From: Bullera alba | Lineage: Eukaryota > Basidiomycota > Tremellomycetes > Tremellales > Bulleraceae | Direction of reading: 5' to 3' | NCBI GenBank assembly: GCA_001600095.1 | Contig: BCIX01000001.1 | Span: forward strand, 7,837,198 to 7,901,197 | DNA: 64,000 bases | Shown: positions 21,132 to 33,657 of the stretch, one piece after another | Layout of the letters: each line of letters opens with the position of its first letter | How positions within the stretch are numbered: position 1 is the first letter of the stretch | The notes under the pieces: generated by a model | The model's input: only the letters and a program-made list of their open reading frames with translations | What the model was told of the DNA's origin: nothing | The model's database searches: none | Position numbers and translations under genes: made by a program

Positions 21132-23630
21132 CTACACCCCCATGCGCCGCTTCATGTCCTCGTAGACGATCCAGCTGACGCCGACCGCGGGGCCGACTTT
21201 GAGTATGCTCGGTAATAAACCTTTATACAGCCCTCTCGGCCCTTCCTTCTTCAGGGTCTGCTGGAGCACGTCCACGAATCCGGTGTAATGCTGCGGATGG
21301 CCCGTCGAGCCCGAGGCTTGTAATCGCGTTCGAAGGAGGTTGATCGCTGAGTGAAGGAGTCATGTCAGCATCGTTTCTCTTCGGCTTGGATCTGATGGGA
21401 AGGACACCGGCTCCGAAGTTGTGGACAAAGAGTGAACAAGGTGATACTCACGATACACCGTCGCCGCACCGATACTCCCCGACAAAGCGCCAAAGGACAA
21501 TACGGCGTATACCTCTGGCTCATCCTTGCCCGTCGATCGGCAGTAGGCCGTCTTGAGCGTCTCGTACGTTCCCATATCAATCGCCGAGTACGGGAACACG
21601 CCAATCAGTCCGAGCTACGAGAAATCAGTATACTGCTCCCGCGTGGATCCCTCCCCAACCCACTGTTAAGCCCCGGTAGTATGTCTTCACACCGCCATTC
21701 TTCCACATGTACTTTGCAGTCCCCACAACCGCCCTCCAGCCCTTTGCTGGACCCGTCTCACTCTGGATCCTCGTCTTGAGCGTCTCGAGGGCGTATATCG
21801 AGAACTGGGATGTGATTCCACCGATACCCCCGGAGATGAACCTCGACGAAGGGGAGAGATCCGCCGGGTCGGACACTTTATCCCAGTACTTTGCTAGAAA
21901 CTTTTTGGACTGCTCGTACGAGACAAACTTGATTGCGGATTCCTGCCGGGGGATCAGTAGTGTTCAAGGGGATCAACGGCCTTTGGACTCACGGGGAAGA
22001 TCTTGGTCACGTTCAGCCCGTTGCCCACCCAGAACGCCTTGAGACCCTGGCCGTCTTTGTAGATCGCAATGACGGCTTCCCACAGGTTGGTCACTGCCTG
22101 AAACCCGCTCTTGAGAGGGTGCAGCATCGAAGATGGCGTCTGGACACTGGTCAAGTAGACCTCTTTCGGCGTGGTGATGAGGTACACTTTCAACCTGTCG
22201 AATGGCGCCGTCACCGTTCTCGACACTGTTCATCTGGTCAGCACGCTCCAACCTCAGAGCCTGCAGCCGAGGTTGCTCACCGGCTCCGGCAACTCCACCC
22301 GCGAGGAGGAAGCGCCATGCCTCGTGCCTGTCCTCCTGAGGGGCAGGGTCGAGCACAGTATCCTCAAATTCGTCCCCTTCCTCTACCTCTTTGGCATTGT
22401 TGCCAAAGAACCCCGATGCCGTCGAGTTTGGTGATGATCCCGGGGACTTTGGAAACGAGACGTTCAGATCGCCCTCCTTGTCCACCCTAGCGGCTCCCCT
22501 CCCATCCGAGAATCGTTTCCGAACTTGATAGACTGCCGGACCGAATCAGCAGGATCACACTGGTATTTGTGCTGGCTAAAGACTCACACTTGTAAATCTC
22601 GTATGGGGTCGCCTTCCTCGGTAACATGATGAGGAAATCCCGAAACTCTTGAAAGGTAATGTACATGACATCGTCGACCACATTCTGTTGTCCACCAGAC
22701 ACCGCGGGCAGGTCGGACGGCGCGCCCATGGGACTCGTCGAGGCGCCAGAGGCGAGGAAGCGGACGAGGTCTTTGACGGTGTTTGGGGTAATGTCAATAC
22801 CTGATCTGCTCAAAGCGGCCCTCATCTCCACGGCGTCGAGCCTGCCGTCCCCGTTCTTGTCAAAGTCTTGGAAAATGTCCCACAGCTCTCGTTCTTGGTC
22901 CCACAGGAAGCGCCTGGAGGTGGGGCATGATGATTCAGAGGTTTGCGGGAGTGATCATGTCATGGGTGGGAGGTAGAGAGCACAGACAGATCAGCCCCAT
23001 TCTACTCCCTGCCACGAAATGCGAATGGGAGGATGGTGCTCGCGGTACCCACCTGAAATCCGACCATGCTATTCCTTTACCCTTGACACTCCTCATCTCC
23101 GGCTCTAGCTCGTCCGCGCCGCCCCACAGCCTAGCATCCGGTCGCTTCTCATTACACTTCTTGACGAGCTCTTCTTCATACAGCCTCGACAGTCGATCCG
23201 CCCTTTCGGGGCTCAGCGCCGTCAACGTATCCTGCCCCGGCAACTTCATCTTCTCCGTCGTCGAGGGTTCCGAGCTCGAGACCTCGGGGAGCGGGGGCAG
23301 GCTGTCCCATAACGACCTCAGCTTTGATGCGCGGAGCGTGGCGCCCTCGTTGTGTCGGAACTGGGAGAGAGTCGGCCTGATGGCAGGCAGGATATCGGCG
23401 TTTGGGGGCTCGCGGAGGGATAATGGCGGTGGAGCCAATGTTGTCGGTTCGAGGGGGTACAGGGAGGATGTTGACGTGGAGGCGGTCGAGGAGGAGGGGG
23501 AAGGGTCAGAGTTGTAGAATGTGTTGTCGTCGACGAGTCGACTTGAGCCCGCTTGGGGTGACTGCGGCATTGGTGGATACGACGATGTCGGAGCGGAATG
23601 CGAGGATGAAGAGGGTGTCGAGTCGTTCAT
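21132..23630 (-). CDS. SAL1: Calcium-dependent mitochondrial carrier, Sal1/APC type
   Basis: From ATG 23630, a Ser/Pro-rich N-terminus precedes helical regulatory segments with a canonical EF-hand DFDKNGDGRLDAVEMRAAL. The three carrier repeats follow: RFLLAGGVAGA then VSRTVTAPFDRLKVYL (P-x-D-x-x-K); FISGGIGGITSQFSIYALE with TLKTR; and SFGALSGSIGAATVY joined to INLLRTRLQ. The protein ends WIVYEDMKRRMGV, TAG 21132-21134. Sal1-type carriers exchange ATP-Mg for phosphate across the inner mitochondrial membrane under calcium control. Six introns of about 60-110 bases are read. Only one EF-hand is clearly canonical. The gene converges with the FMO gene 276 bases away. Confidence 0.92.
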
Positions 23631-24345
23631 GACGGGGTATGCGATAGTATAGTATGTATCGTTGGCAGAACTACCGTCCGGAAGAGTCAGCTTTGCAGCT
23701 CATGCCCAGGTGGACGGTACTTGCAATGGGACATTAGTTTGCTGGTGATTGGTCGAGATGTCGTATACCCTATTCACTCGACTCGTATCCTACATGACAT
23801 CCGTCAGCCCACAGTTCTCTCCATACCTGTACACCCGAGCACCTCCTCGCCTTTGCTGGATGATACCAGAAGTACTGGTCTTGGGTATCCACTTACCAAT
23901 CCGTCGTTGCAAATTTCACCACCAGCCTGCGTTTACCGTATGTCCTCTTTGCGTCCCGATTCTCCTGCACCTGGGCGATGTTGAAAGTGCCGCCTTGTCA
24001 GCTCGACACTCTGCTGCTGGCTGTGCTGCGTGATGGATATAGAGAAGGGTGCGACGTCGGCAGAGTTTGAGGTGTAGAGTGATAGGTCGTAGTTGGCATC
24101 CGTCGCGTGGAGCAGTCCACCTCGTTAACCCGCTTAAAACCGAGCAAGTCATATACATCACTCCGGGGGACATGGCGAGCACGGCGCTTGCGATGGCATC
24201 AACGTCAGGAGCAGGGAGAGAGCGGGCAAAGTGCATAGTGTACAATGATCCAAGATGCATCACTCGGGCTATACCATCGACATCTCCTACTGCCACACGG
24301 CACACCTGACGGCAGAGTCCGGACGCTCAGCGCTCAGCGCTCCAC
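23631..24345. other. Intergenic region with an AGCGCTCAG tandem motif
   Basis: Between the SAL1 promoter side and the end of DLD1. No gene is seen; ORFs present lack domains. It contains the repeat at 24324-24342. Confidence 0.5.
24324..24342. repeat. AGCGCTC tandem motif (copy 1)
   Basis: Three overlapping CGCTCAG units in 19 bases. The same motif recurs at 32659-32676 (reverse complement) and 37167-37186. Confidence 0.6.
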
Positions 24346-26964
24346 TTACTTCTGGAGATGCGGCTTGATATGGGGGTAGAGCTGTCCACCGTCAGCCCCA
24401 CACGCTCTTATTCAGTGCTTTTGGACTCACCTTGCCCGGATTGAACAGATTGTCCGGGTCGACTGACCACGATCATCAGCCAAAACCCCTCGAGACAGGT
24501 TGGGCACTCACGAGACCGCTTCACAGTCTCCATCAGGTTGACGGTCCCCCGCCCGAGCTCGGTGTCGAGGTATTCTACTTTTCCGACGCCGACCCCGTGC
24601 TCGCCACTACACGTCCCGTCGAGCTTGATGGCTCTTTCGACCATCTCGTGCACGGCGACTCTGATCCGTTCGAGCTCTTCGTCCGTGTTGAACAGCGCTA
24701 GCGAGTGCACGTTGCCGTCTCCGACGTGCCTGCCAGTGGCCAAGTGTGTCAGTAGGGCGGTGCATTGGAGGGAGGGTATTTGGTCATTGAGAGAGTAAGA
24801 ATGGTTGGGTCAGCCAAGGCCATTTGTGCTGTCGCCGCACTCACCCGAGATGACAAGCTAGGATGCCCCGCTCTTCGAAGTCCGCTTTGGTCTCCTTTAT
24901 GAACGCGGGAAGCTGGGAGATGGGTACGCTGCGGGCAAGGGCCGATAGTCAGCTGCGCTGCTTGATGATCCTCATCGAGCTCTTCTGAGCTCTCCGCTCC
25001 CGCGTCGCTTCGCTCCACGGGTTCGGGACTCACCAGATATCAGTCGTCCACACCCTCGCGTCCTCCTTCAAACCCATGACCGCCCAGAGGGCCGCTTTGC
25101 GCCCTTGCCACAGTGCATCCGCCTCTTTGTCGCTCTTTGAGAACTCAAAGTTCCTGCCGCCGTGCTTGCCGACGACTTGCTGCACGCCTTTCGACACCTC
25201 GGCCATCGCAGAGTCCGCCCTACAGCGGGCGTCAGGCCGGCTCCCTTTCTAATTATTATCCACATTGACTCACCCCTGGAACTTGAAGAACAGCGAGTCT
25301 ACGGCGGTGTACTGCCTCCCCGCCAGGCCCGACTTGTTGATCGCCTCCATCGTCCTCGCGTCGAGGAACTCGACGCATTCTGAGATCGCCATTAGCCTCT
25401 GGGGCGAGTATCCTCCTTGTAGCCATTCCGGGGATGTGACTTACGGACGGGATATCCTGCGTTCACACTACAGCCCTTCAGCAAATCGCCCCTCTCAACA
25501 CGGCATATATCAGGCTGAGGCCTTGAGGCTGACGCCTCACGACTCACACTTCTGTCGCTGCGCTCACGGCGTCTTTGACATCGGCAAAGCTGACCACGGC
25601 GCATTTCGTCGGTAACCTCGGAGCAAGTCGTAATGTCGCTTCGGTGATAATGCCCAATGTGCCCTCTGCCCCGATGAACAATTTGGTCGAATCCCAACCT
25701 GCAGCGGATTTCCGGGCTCGACGACGGGTCTTGATCACTTCGCCAGAGGGCAGGACGACGGTCTGCGGGCCGTCAACAATCATCCCCGTGGTCATCTTCT
25801 CATCTCCGCTCTACCCAATACCCTTGCTCGACTCAACGGTTTCCAGCCACTCACGAGGTTCAAGAACCACTCTGCCTTTGCGGTCCCGTACCTGACCGCA
25901 TTGGTCCCGCTACACCCCGTCGCGGCCATACCGCCAATAGTGGCCCCCGGCCCCGGGTCAAGTGGGAAGAAGAGGGGTATGTCCTCGGCTTTGAGGTGCG
26001 CATTCAGGTCTTCCCACTTGACACCCGGCTGGACGGTGACGTCGGCGTCGGCTTCGGACACGCGCAGGATTTGATCCATTTGCGACATGTCGAGGGAGAT
26101 CCCGCCGTATGGCTGCGCGAGTGAGCGAGCGTGCGAGCGATAGCGAGCGCGAGAGCGAGCGGTAGCGAGCCATGATGCGAGTGGTAGTAGGCGAGCGGCG
26201 GAAGACCAGGTCGAATAGAGTATATTCAGGGGTAGCGATTGATGTAGATCAATGCAATAGTAGGGAATGGACAATTTGGACCACGGCGAGCGAAAGGGAA
26301 GAACACCTGGTCAGCTTGACCTCCCTCTCAGATCGGCCCCAGGGCCCAGGGCCTTACGCACCGAGCTAAAGTGCCCTTCTAAACTTGTCCCCCCGCTGAA
26401 CGGGGTGATTGGGACTTTATGCCTCCTGGCCAGCAGCACAACCTCCTGGACCTCCTCTGTGGACTTTACCCACACCACCACATTCGGTCGCTTTTCATCA
26501 TGATAACTCCAATCCGAGATCCCATGTGAGGTCAAATCCTCCTCGTCCACACTGACCCTCTCCCCTCCATCTTTGGCCTTGAAGACCGCCTTGAGCTCCT
26601 TGATACAATTCAGGTAATCCTCGCTGGAGCCGTAGACCGGCTGGAAGCGCTCTTGTTGCTCGATGGCGAATTTTGACGGCAGCAACGTACGGTCATTAGG
26701 GCGATTATTGGGATCTTGGGCATTCAATGAGGATGCCAACCAGAATCCACCGGCGAACAGGGCGATACCCCCGAAGACGAACTGTGCCCGCCATAGCAGC
26801 CTCAAAGCGTTCCCCCGGGGCGGCGATTGAGCCTGGGGTAGAGGTTTACCGCCTGCTTTCCAGGCAGCGCCCGGGGCGGGAGCGGGAGGTTGCGTGCTGG
26901 CATAGCGTAGCGAGATGGTCGGCAATCCTCCCCTGCGGACACCTCGAGCTGATCGGGCCAACAT
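24346..26964 (-). CDS. DLD1: D-lactate dehydrogenase (cytochrome), mitochondrial
   Basis: Starts [20 protein letters not shown], an Arg-rich mitochondrial presequence, followed by an inner-membrane anchor ([19 protein letters not shown]). The FAD-binding PCMH domain is clear: [53 protein letters not shown] and [20 protein letters not shown]. The FAD-oxidase C domain has [13 protein letters not shown] and the [15 protein letters not shown] signature; the last exon encodes [11 protein letters not shown] and TAA at 24346-24348. It oxidises D-lactate and passes electrons to cytochrome c at the intermembrane-space side. About ten exons. One intron (about 26112-26230) carries GAGCGAG-type low-complexity sequence next to the acceptor. 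Confidence 0.93.
26110..26168. repeat. GAGCGAG/GAGTGAG low-complexity tract in DLD1 intron
   Basis: Degenerate repeats of GAGCGAG, GAGTGAG and GATAGCGAG units, directly beside the intron acceptor of DLD1 on the minus strand. Confidence 0.6.
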
Positions 26965-27418
26965 AGCGGTGGTGACTTCGAGTTCGGTGGTGTGAGATGG
27001 GCTTTTCGACTTTTCGTACCGACTCTCTCTTTTCAGATCAAGGATCGAGTTCGGCCTCTTAGCTCTTGTTCGCGGTGTAGTTGCCAGTTGACTCTGCCCC
27101 AAATTCCTGATCTGATTGTCTGGCAGTGCTGTAGGATGGATGTAGTGAAGAATGTACAACGACTCTACTGTCTCTCGCTTCGGCTTTCGGCGTGTGTGCA
27201 ATGGCGACATTTGATCCGCAAATCGCAACACTCTCAAAGCATTACACATCGGCCAGCTTCGGCGGTGTCGCCGAGGGGTAGGCAAGCGAGCATCACACCG
27301 ACAGTCTATGCATACGTGGCGGTCATTAATGCGAGTATGGTCTGGGGTACATGACGGAGACGCCGGGGACAGAGCCAACTGGAGGATGGGACCGAGTCGC
27401 AGGGGGACATCGCTCGAC
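26965..27418. other. Intergenic region, DLD1 promoter side
   Basis: Between DLD1 (start 26964, minus) and the end of the TBP gene. No coding signal. Confidence 0.5.
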
Positions 27419-28786
27419 CTATGCGGCTATGCCTCTTTTCGGAATTCTGCCCAGATGGGTCAGTAAAAACCAAAGAATGCGGCGCCTGGCGGCGCGGCGG
27501 CGCGGCGGCTTGACTCACCAACGAGCACAGAGTAGATCTGGTTGAAAGCCATGTATATCTCCTCCCGGACCTTTGCTCCCGTGAGGACAATCTTCCCAGA
27601 GACAAAGATGAGCAAGACGACTTTCGGCTTCATCATGCGGTATATCAGTCCGGGGAAGAGCTACGTCGGGATGTCAGCTCTTCTCTTCGTCTGACGCCCC
27701 CGGTGCCACGTCACTCTCTATTGGCGCGGGGCGCCAATCCACAAACGGCGGACCCACCTCCGGCTCGTACGAGCTGAACGCGCCGTGCGAAAAGGCAAGA
27801 CCTTCTAGCCTTATCGGAAACTTTACATCGCACGACCCGACGATATTCTGGATCTTGAATTCGGCAAACTTGGCCTCGAAACCGAGCTTTTGGATGATTC
27901 GCGCGTACTTTCGAGAAGCGAGTCGCGAGTCGTCTTCGGATTTGGCGCCCGTGACGACCATCTTGCCAGAGGCGAAGATCAGCGCGGTGGTTTTCGGGTC
28001 TCGGATTCGCATGACCACGGCGGCGAATCGCTGCGAGCGAGCGAGCCGAAGGCGAGTGAGAGAGTGAGCGAGTGAGCAAGTGGGCGAGTGGGTGGTCGAG
28101 TGGCCGAGTGGTCGAGTGGTTGAGTGGGCGAGTGGGCGTGGGCAGCGAGGGAGCCGATTGAGCAGCGAGATGTGTGCCAGAGCATGAGGCACAGGGTAAG
28201 CGGAGAAGGGCGGATGAGTGATAGGTGAACATGTGGACCACAGACGGAGGGGATTTCCAGCGGATTTGTACGAGCGACAACAACATCGATTATGGGACAT
28301 GTCATACGCAGAGTAAATTGAAGGGAGAAGCACCGATCAGCAAAGCTCTATACCAAATACACCCCACTGCACCTTTGGATTGTACTCTGCGTTTCTGGCG
28401 TGCAGGGCGATCGTCTTCAGGTCGAGTCGGCACTCGAGGTTGACCGTCGCGACAATGTTCCTAGCGTCGAGCGTCAGCGTGAAGCGTTAGCGGGCGATGT
28501 CTCCTGCGGGGGGGTGTCCAGCCGCAGGCTGGAGTCTCGTCTCCTCCCATATCCTCTACTTCCACTGCCCCCTTTCCCCCATCCTACTTCCCACCACTGC
28601 ATCCCCAGAACACGATGACGACCCGACGGCGACTCACTGTAATGTCGGGACCAGACCCTGCACGGCCGTGATCTCCGGTACGCCCACCACGGCGCCGGCG
28701 CCGGCGGCGGCGCTACTGCCGCTTCCACTGGCGGGGGCGTCCTTGGTCTTGCTGGGGCCCGCGGTGGGCATCGACAAGCCGGACAT
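27419..28786 (-). CDS. SPT15: TATA-box-binding protein (TBP)
   Basis: Starts [20 protein letters not shown], a short Ser/Ala/Gly-rich N-terminus, then the TBP core over five exons: [121 protein letters not shown] and VLVEFRKRGIAA. Both saddle repeats are present and near-identical to other eukaryotic TBPs. It binds the minor groove of TATA DNA for RNA polymerases I, II and III. Introns are about 28458-28634, 28034-28374 (long for this genome and partly made of GAGTG repeats), 27660-27757 and 27442-27518. Stop TAG 27419-27421. Confidence 0.97.
28035..28145. repeat. GAGTG tandem repeat tract in TBP intron 2
   Basis: Degenerate 8-10-base units such as CGAGTGGTCGAGTGGC and GAGTGAGCGAGTGAGC fill over 100 bases of the 340-base intron and reach the 3' splice site (minus strand reads CTCACTCG units before CAG). 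Confidence 0.75.
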
Positions 28787-29630
28787 GCTGCGGGTGGTCA
28801 GGTGGTGATAAGGCTGGGCGGGTGGTATGCGGGTGGTCGGGGATTCAAGTGGGGGTGATAAGGCGATTATAGGAGATCGAAGTGACGGAGGTGAGGCGCA
28901 GGGCTCTGATCGATACAGCCAGGTCGTTCGCAGGATATCGTCTCCTAGGCAGCTCGGTCCCTTGATTCCTAATAGACCACTAGACGCCGTTCGATCCGAT
29001 ATAGTCTGCAGTCGCTGCTCCTGACTCCTATTCGTCGTTATTCCGAACGCCTGTCGGTACGATCCAGATCTCAACTGCCTCTCCCCTGCTCTGCCAGTAT
29101 TTCCTGTTCGCCCGTCTCCCCCTCAGACTCTACGAGTCTCAAGCGTCCGCGATTGCCGTACAAGGCAATGCTGTCTACCCAGTTGAGGGCGGTGGCTACT
29201 GGTCTGCGGTCGCGGTCGAGCTAGTCGCCGGCGAAGAAATCTGGCGTTCCGGCCGTTCCCTTTCTTTCTCTCTCTTTCGCTTCCCTTCCTGGCCTCTGGC
29301 GTATCCACGATGCAGCTGCTCGATGTGGCGAGGATGGAGTACAATGAGGTATGGGTCAAGGTAGAGTACAGAGTCAACATCCTCAACTGAACCTCTGGTC
29401 TTGGGCAAAGTGCTAACTTGGTGGCGGAAATTGATTCCGCGAGGTATCAGCGGGGGGTCATTGGGTGGTGGGGGGGTCATTCTACGAGGGTATGTACACC
29501 AGGGAAGCACGCTAGGCGGTGGAGCTGGACACTATGCATCATGTACGCAGTGACTAAAGTCGAGCAAGGTCCACGTCTCCCAGCTTCACTACCCCACCCC
29601 TCCGACCTCATCCTCGACGGTAGCCTACGG
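28787..29630. other. Intergenic region, TBP promoter side
   Basis: About 840 bases between TBP start and the end of the HIBADH-like gene. Minus-strand ORFs (e.g. 29196-29510) have basic, low-complexity products and no domains. No gene is called. Confidence 0.45.
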
Positions 29631-31762
29631 TTATCCCTCGTATCGCTCCAACTTGGTCTACAGGGTCATCAGCTCCACCCACTTCGTTCGCAAGGCAATC
29701 ACGTCGATAGTAATGCAGCTAGCGCTGCCGACTCACCCTTCCCTTGAAAGGCTGCAGCCCGGCGCTGATCCTCTGCCCGCCGACCAAAGCCGTCCAGTCC
29801 ATCTCGTCCCCGCCGTGCGCTCTGGCGGACAGCATGTGCTGGTGCGCAACGTCGATCACGGGCATTGGGACGTTGTGGGATTCCGCCAACTGGCGAATGT
29901 GGCTGGAGACGTCAGCGTAAGCTCGGGGGGATTCGAGAGCGTGGGCGTGGGGTGTTGGATTGAGCCAGTGAGGCGAGAGCCTAGAATCGCTCGATGACAT
30001 TATTCCCTTGGGCTCCAACTCGGTCGTTCACCCACTCCTACTCGCCCACTCGCACTCGCCCACTCGCACTGGGCCTCGCTGCGCTCGGCCGCGCGCTCGG
30101 CCGACTCACCTCGCATCGGTAATCCCACCCCCGAGATCGAACCCGCCCTCGCTATTGAACTGATTCTTCGTGATCCTCTCTGCGTATCGCACCAACGCGG
30201 GCGAGTTGTGCTGGTCTTTGATCAAATGAACGAGATTATCCGCCCCGACGCCCGCCTGGTCGCAGAGGGTAAAGCACTCGGACAGCAGCTCGATAAAGCC
30301 CAACTCGAGCGAGTTGCCGACCAGTCTAGACGGTGTCAGTGTCGTCGCTGCTCGGTCAACGCCTGGGCGACATCGTCTCCAATCACGATGTCACTGGATC
30401 GCCGCTCCTGACGGAGCAGCAACCCTCCGCCGGACTCACTTGAAAGCCATCGCGCGCTCGACATTGCTCCCCAGATCCATGACCTTTCTCCCGACGGCGG
30501 GGACGAGCGCGTGCGCAGCGTGCTTTTTGGCAAAGTAGTCGCCAGAGATGGCGAATGTGATATCCGCAGTCTCGGCCGCTTTGGGGATACCGAATACCGG
30601 ACAGGAGAGGAACACCCGGTGTGGCTTGGACGAGGCCAGTCGCTCGAGCTTACCCGCGGTGGAGGGGTAGATCTGGGTATGCGGAGTCGTCAGTGGTCTG
30701 CCAGGCGATGGGGGGGAGAAACATGTCGAGTGGGAGAAAGGGTGTGACGGAAAGCTGGGGATGATGCTCGGTCGTACCCAGAGGGCCTTCTGGGTGGGGA
30801 CAGGCGGGGGAGATGGGCCGAATTTGCCAGAGAGCTTGGGGCCGGATCGCGTGGAGACGACCAAGATCACATGCGAGGCCGTTGGCAAAGTGTCCATCTC
30901 CTCGTACCAAAATCTCTAGGTCGATCCCCCCTCCAAGCAATAGAATGCCAACTGTGACCAAGGCGGACTCACCGTGGACGTGTCGATGAAGATGGTAGTC
31001 CTGCCGTGTCCTCCAGGGACTATGCCGTCGCCTTTACCCTCCGACGCCTGGCTGTCAGCGACACCCTTCCGTGCCTCGCTCACCTCCTGACCGGCAAAGA
31101 GCTCCTCGTAGACGCTGACCACGGCCTCGTCGTTGCCCAAAGAGGTGATGATGATGTCGGCGCTGGGATGGTCAGCAGTGTCCAATTGTTCATAGAACTC
31201 AAAGTCCTAGATGGATGGCTCACCTCTGCCCGATCTCCTTCAGGTCCCGGACGACCTTGTACCCCTCCTTGAGCTCGTGCTTCTCGGCGTAGTCTTTGAA
31301 CTTGGCCAAACCCTCGTCTGAGCGGTTGTAGACCAGCAACTCGGGCTACCAGTCGTCAGTCTATCCAAACTCGCCCGATCTTCCCGGCACGACTCGCCCG
31401 GGAGGTGACTCACGGACGCAGACTCGATCAGGTCTTTGGCGAGGTTGGTAGCCATCCGCTTGCCCATAGCCCCGAGGCCGACGAATGCGAGTTGGTTCTA
31501 CCGCAGGAGACCGCAGGTCAGTATCGGTCTCGATCGTACAGTACGCGACTTACGTGTGCTGGCGTTGGAGTCGCTGGTCTACGATCGGGTCAGAGGCTCG
31601 TCCTTCTCCCACCTCCAAGCATAACCCCCCGCCAGAGGGGACCCACCTGGAGAACGGAATAGCCTGCTCGTGGCTCGCGTTTGGGGTCGACGACTCGAAG
31701 TTGATCTCCCCTTCTTTCTCCACCGGAGGCGTGGTCGCCGTGTCAAAGTGCGCGTGGGGCAT
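29631..31762 (-). CDS. Beta-hydroxyacid dehydrogenase, 3-hydroxyisobutyrate dehydrogenase-like
   Basis: Starts MPHAHFDTATTPPVEKEGEI. After two short introns the Rossmann segment NQLAFVGLGAMGKRMATNL gives the G-x-G-x-x-G of NAD-binding 6PGDH-like enzymes. Further family motifs: DIIITSLGNDEAVVSVYEEL, IFIDTSTVYPSTAGKL (D-x-S-T), FLSCPVFGIPKAAETADI and the catalytic Lys segment AFKLVGNSLELGFIELLSEC. The C-terminal helical domain ends FKGRTKLERYEG, TAA 29631-29633. Such enzymes oxidise 3-hydroxyisobutyrate (valine breakdown) or related beta-hydroxyacids. The region between TSLGNDE and the IDTST motif carries a longer Gly/Ser loop than usual. About seven exons. It is divergent from the ankyrin gene with only 229 bases between starts. 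Confidence 0.88.
30035..30110. repeat. CGCCCACTCGCACT repeat tract in HIBADH-like intron
   Basis: Tandem CTCGCCCACTCGCA units beside the donor site of a minus-strand intron. Related in sequence to the GAGTG tracts in TBP and DLD1. Confidence 0.6.
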
Positions 31763-31991
31763 CCTGGGGTGTGGTGAGAGTGTGTAGAGTGCGTGTTGAT
31801 GTATTGTACAGTGTACAATGTCGACCTCGTCGTCGTCGTCGCCATCGCCTCTTGTTGAATGTGAATTTGGCTGTAGGCGGTGACGTTGCGGGGCCTCCAC
31901 ACCATACAAACCGGTGTTGACCTCTACTCTATACTCTACTCTATACTCTACACTGCTCTACACTGCTCTACTTTACAATCACCCATCTCAC
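31763..31991. promoter_or_regulatory. Short divergent promoter, HIBADH-like / ankyrin genes
   Basis: 229 bases separate two outward-facing starts. It includes a run of CTACTCTATACTCTACTCTATA units at about 31923-31972, just upstream of the ankyrin ATG. Confidence 0.6.
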
Positions 31992-33304
31992 ATGTCGGCA
32001 CCGAGAGCAGCGCCACGAGGGCCTCCGCCCCCACCGCCCGAAGAGGAAAACGGCGCTTCGGCCAGTACGTCCCCAACGTCTCACGACCTCTGGAGCTGAT
32101 CTGGTTACTCAGACGAGAGGCTGCTCGCGGCGGCAAAGACGGACAATGAGGAGATGCTAGACGATGCTCTGGCCCAGCTGGAGGATATCAACGGGGTCGA
32201 TGGGTGGGTCCCTGACTGCACACCTATTCTAGATGGTCATGCTGATTTTATAGGCTGGGTAACACCGGTACGTACCTCTGAAATCGACTCCTCTACAGTC
32301 ACGGAGCTAGGTTGGGGGAATCACTAACCATACATGCTACACGCAGCCCTTCACTACGCGTAGGTCCCTCAATTATAGTTACGGACGACTGATAGCTCAG
32401 GATCCAATACGCCTCGACGTCAGTCCTAGAGTCGATCCTGTGCCACGAGACGTGTGATGTCGACCTGCGTAATCGCCTGGGAGGGGACACTCCGTTGCAT
32501 ATCGCCGTTCGACAGCGGTGGGAGGATAACCCCGGTTTGAGGCTGTATCTCGGTGAGTTCCCGCAGTGGATCCTACGTACAGGAGACGGGGGCTGATGGT
32601 CCGGTAGTTGAGAGCTTGTTGGAAGCAGGGGCAGATACAAAGTGAGTCGGAGCTCCATGCTGAGCGCTGAGCGCTGCCGTCTCGTCATTGATCGCCTAAG
32701 GGAGGAGCGTTTGGTGTCCATAGGGGCTTCTGTCCAGCTCTACCGGTGTCTGCTTGTGACATTGGCAATGACCAGTTGTCCGGGACCCTTCGCGTACTCC
32801 CCTCTCACTGCCACTTTCCAACCCTCTGCTCTCCCAGTCCATCAATGCCCCTTGCTTCCAAGCCCCCACGCCCTTAGCCTCCTACAATGTCCCCGCGAGG
32901 CAACCAGCTTTCCACACCACCCGTCCAGCCTGTCATCACACCAACACACCTCGCGCAATACTAACTGACCGCAGGATCAAGAATCGACACTCTCAGCGGC
33001 CGATAGACCTCTTACCGCCCTCGTACCCCGGTGCCGACGCGGAATCCGACGACGAAAAGGTCAGAGCGGCAATCAGGCGCGCCGAAGCAGAGGCCTTGGT
33101 CGCGGACAAGGGTGATGTCGTTGGTGAGTCGCGAATTCTTACCGAACGTCTCCCTTCCCCCTAGATTTAGCTCTTTCGTACCGTCTCCGGAGGCTGTTCG
33201 GGATTTTATCCACCCCCTCAATGCCAATCACCCTGTCTCGTGCTGACCCCGGTGTAGAGGAGAGCGACGACGAGGTGGATCCAGACGACATCGCATCGGA
33301 CTAG
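31992..33304 (+). CDS. Small ankyrin-repeat protein
   Basis: Starts MSAPRAAPRGPPPPPPEEEN; splicing joins ASAN to ERLLAAAKTDNEEML, then GLGNTALHYA, LHEs such as ILCHETCDVDLRNRLGGDTP, LHIAVRQRW, LVESLLEAGADT and IKNRHSQRPIDLL. These are three ankyrin repeats (TALHYA, TPLHIA, GADT). The C-terminus is acidic (ESDDEVDPDDIASD, TAG 33302-33304). The size of about 190 residues and the layout resemble yeast YCR051W-type proteins of unknown function, found in cytosol and nucleus. Seven exons; the intron at about 32644-32973 is unusually long and holds an AGCGCT repeat. Confidence 0.85.
32659..32676. repeat. AGCGCTC tandem motif (copy 2, inside an intron)
   Basis: GCTGAGCGCTGAGCGCTG, the reverse complement of the copies at 24324 and 37167. 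Confidence 0.6.
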
Positions 33305-33657
33305 CGCCCAGGGCCAAGCTCGGCGAGGTGGCGTCAAAGCAGGGGATGGGGATGATCGCCCTGTTGTTATCTTGTATGCAATCATACCAGTCTCGTGCAT
33401 CGATGCTGGGCCCAGTCAGTATTTGGTGCAGTCAGTCAGCACTCCCCGCAGGATCCTCCATGCGCGTAGTCAACACAACACAATGGCCATCAACCGCGGC
33501 CCTGGCGAATCCGAGTGAGCAGCATCCCGCAATCAGAAACCAGCATCGCTCTCCACCCTCGCGGTCCGTGATATATGCATGAGCCGGGAAGAAAGACCGC
33601 ATCCGCCTTTGAACCCTCCCTCTCGGCCCACCCTCCAAAGTCACCAACAGGCGACGC
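33305..33657. other. Convergent intergenic spacer
   Basis: Between the ankyrin gene and RPL12 stops. No coding signal. Confidence 0.5.

Noticed and set aside
28035..28145. CRISPR-like array
   Set aside because: Units are degenerate and short, without constant spacers, and lie in a TBP intron of a eukaryote; this is a simple-repeat tract.
29123..29510. Minus-strand ORFs between TBP and the HIBADH-like gene
   Set aside because: Products are basic and low complexity with no splice-consistent extension; the region fits the TBP promoter.
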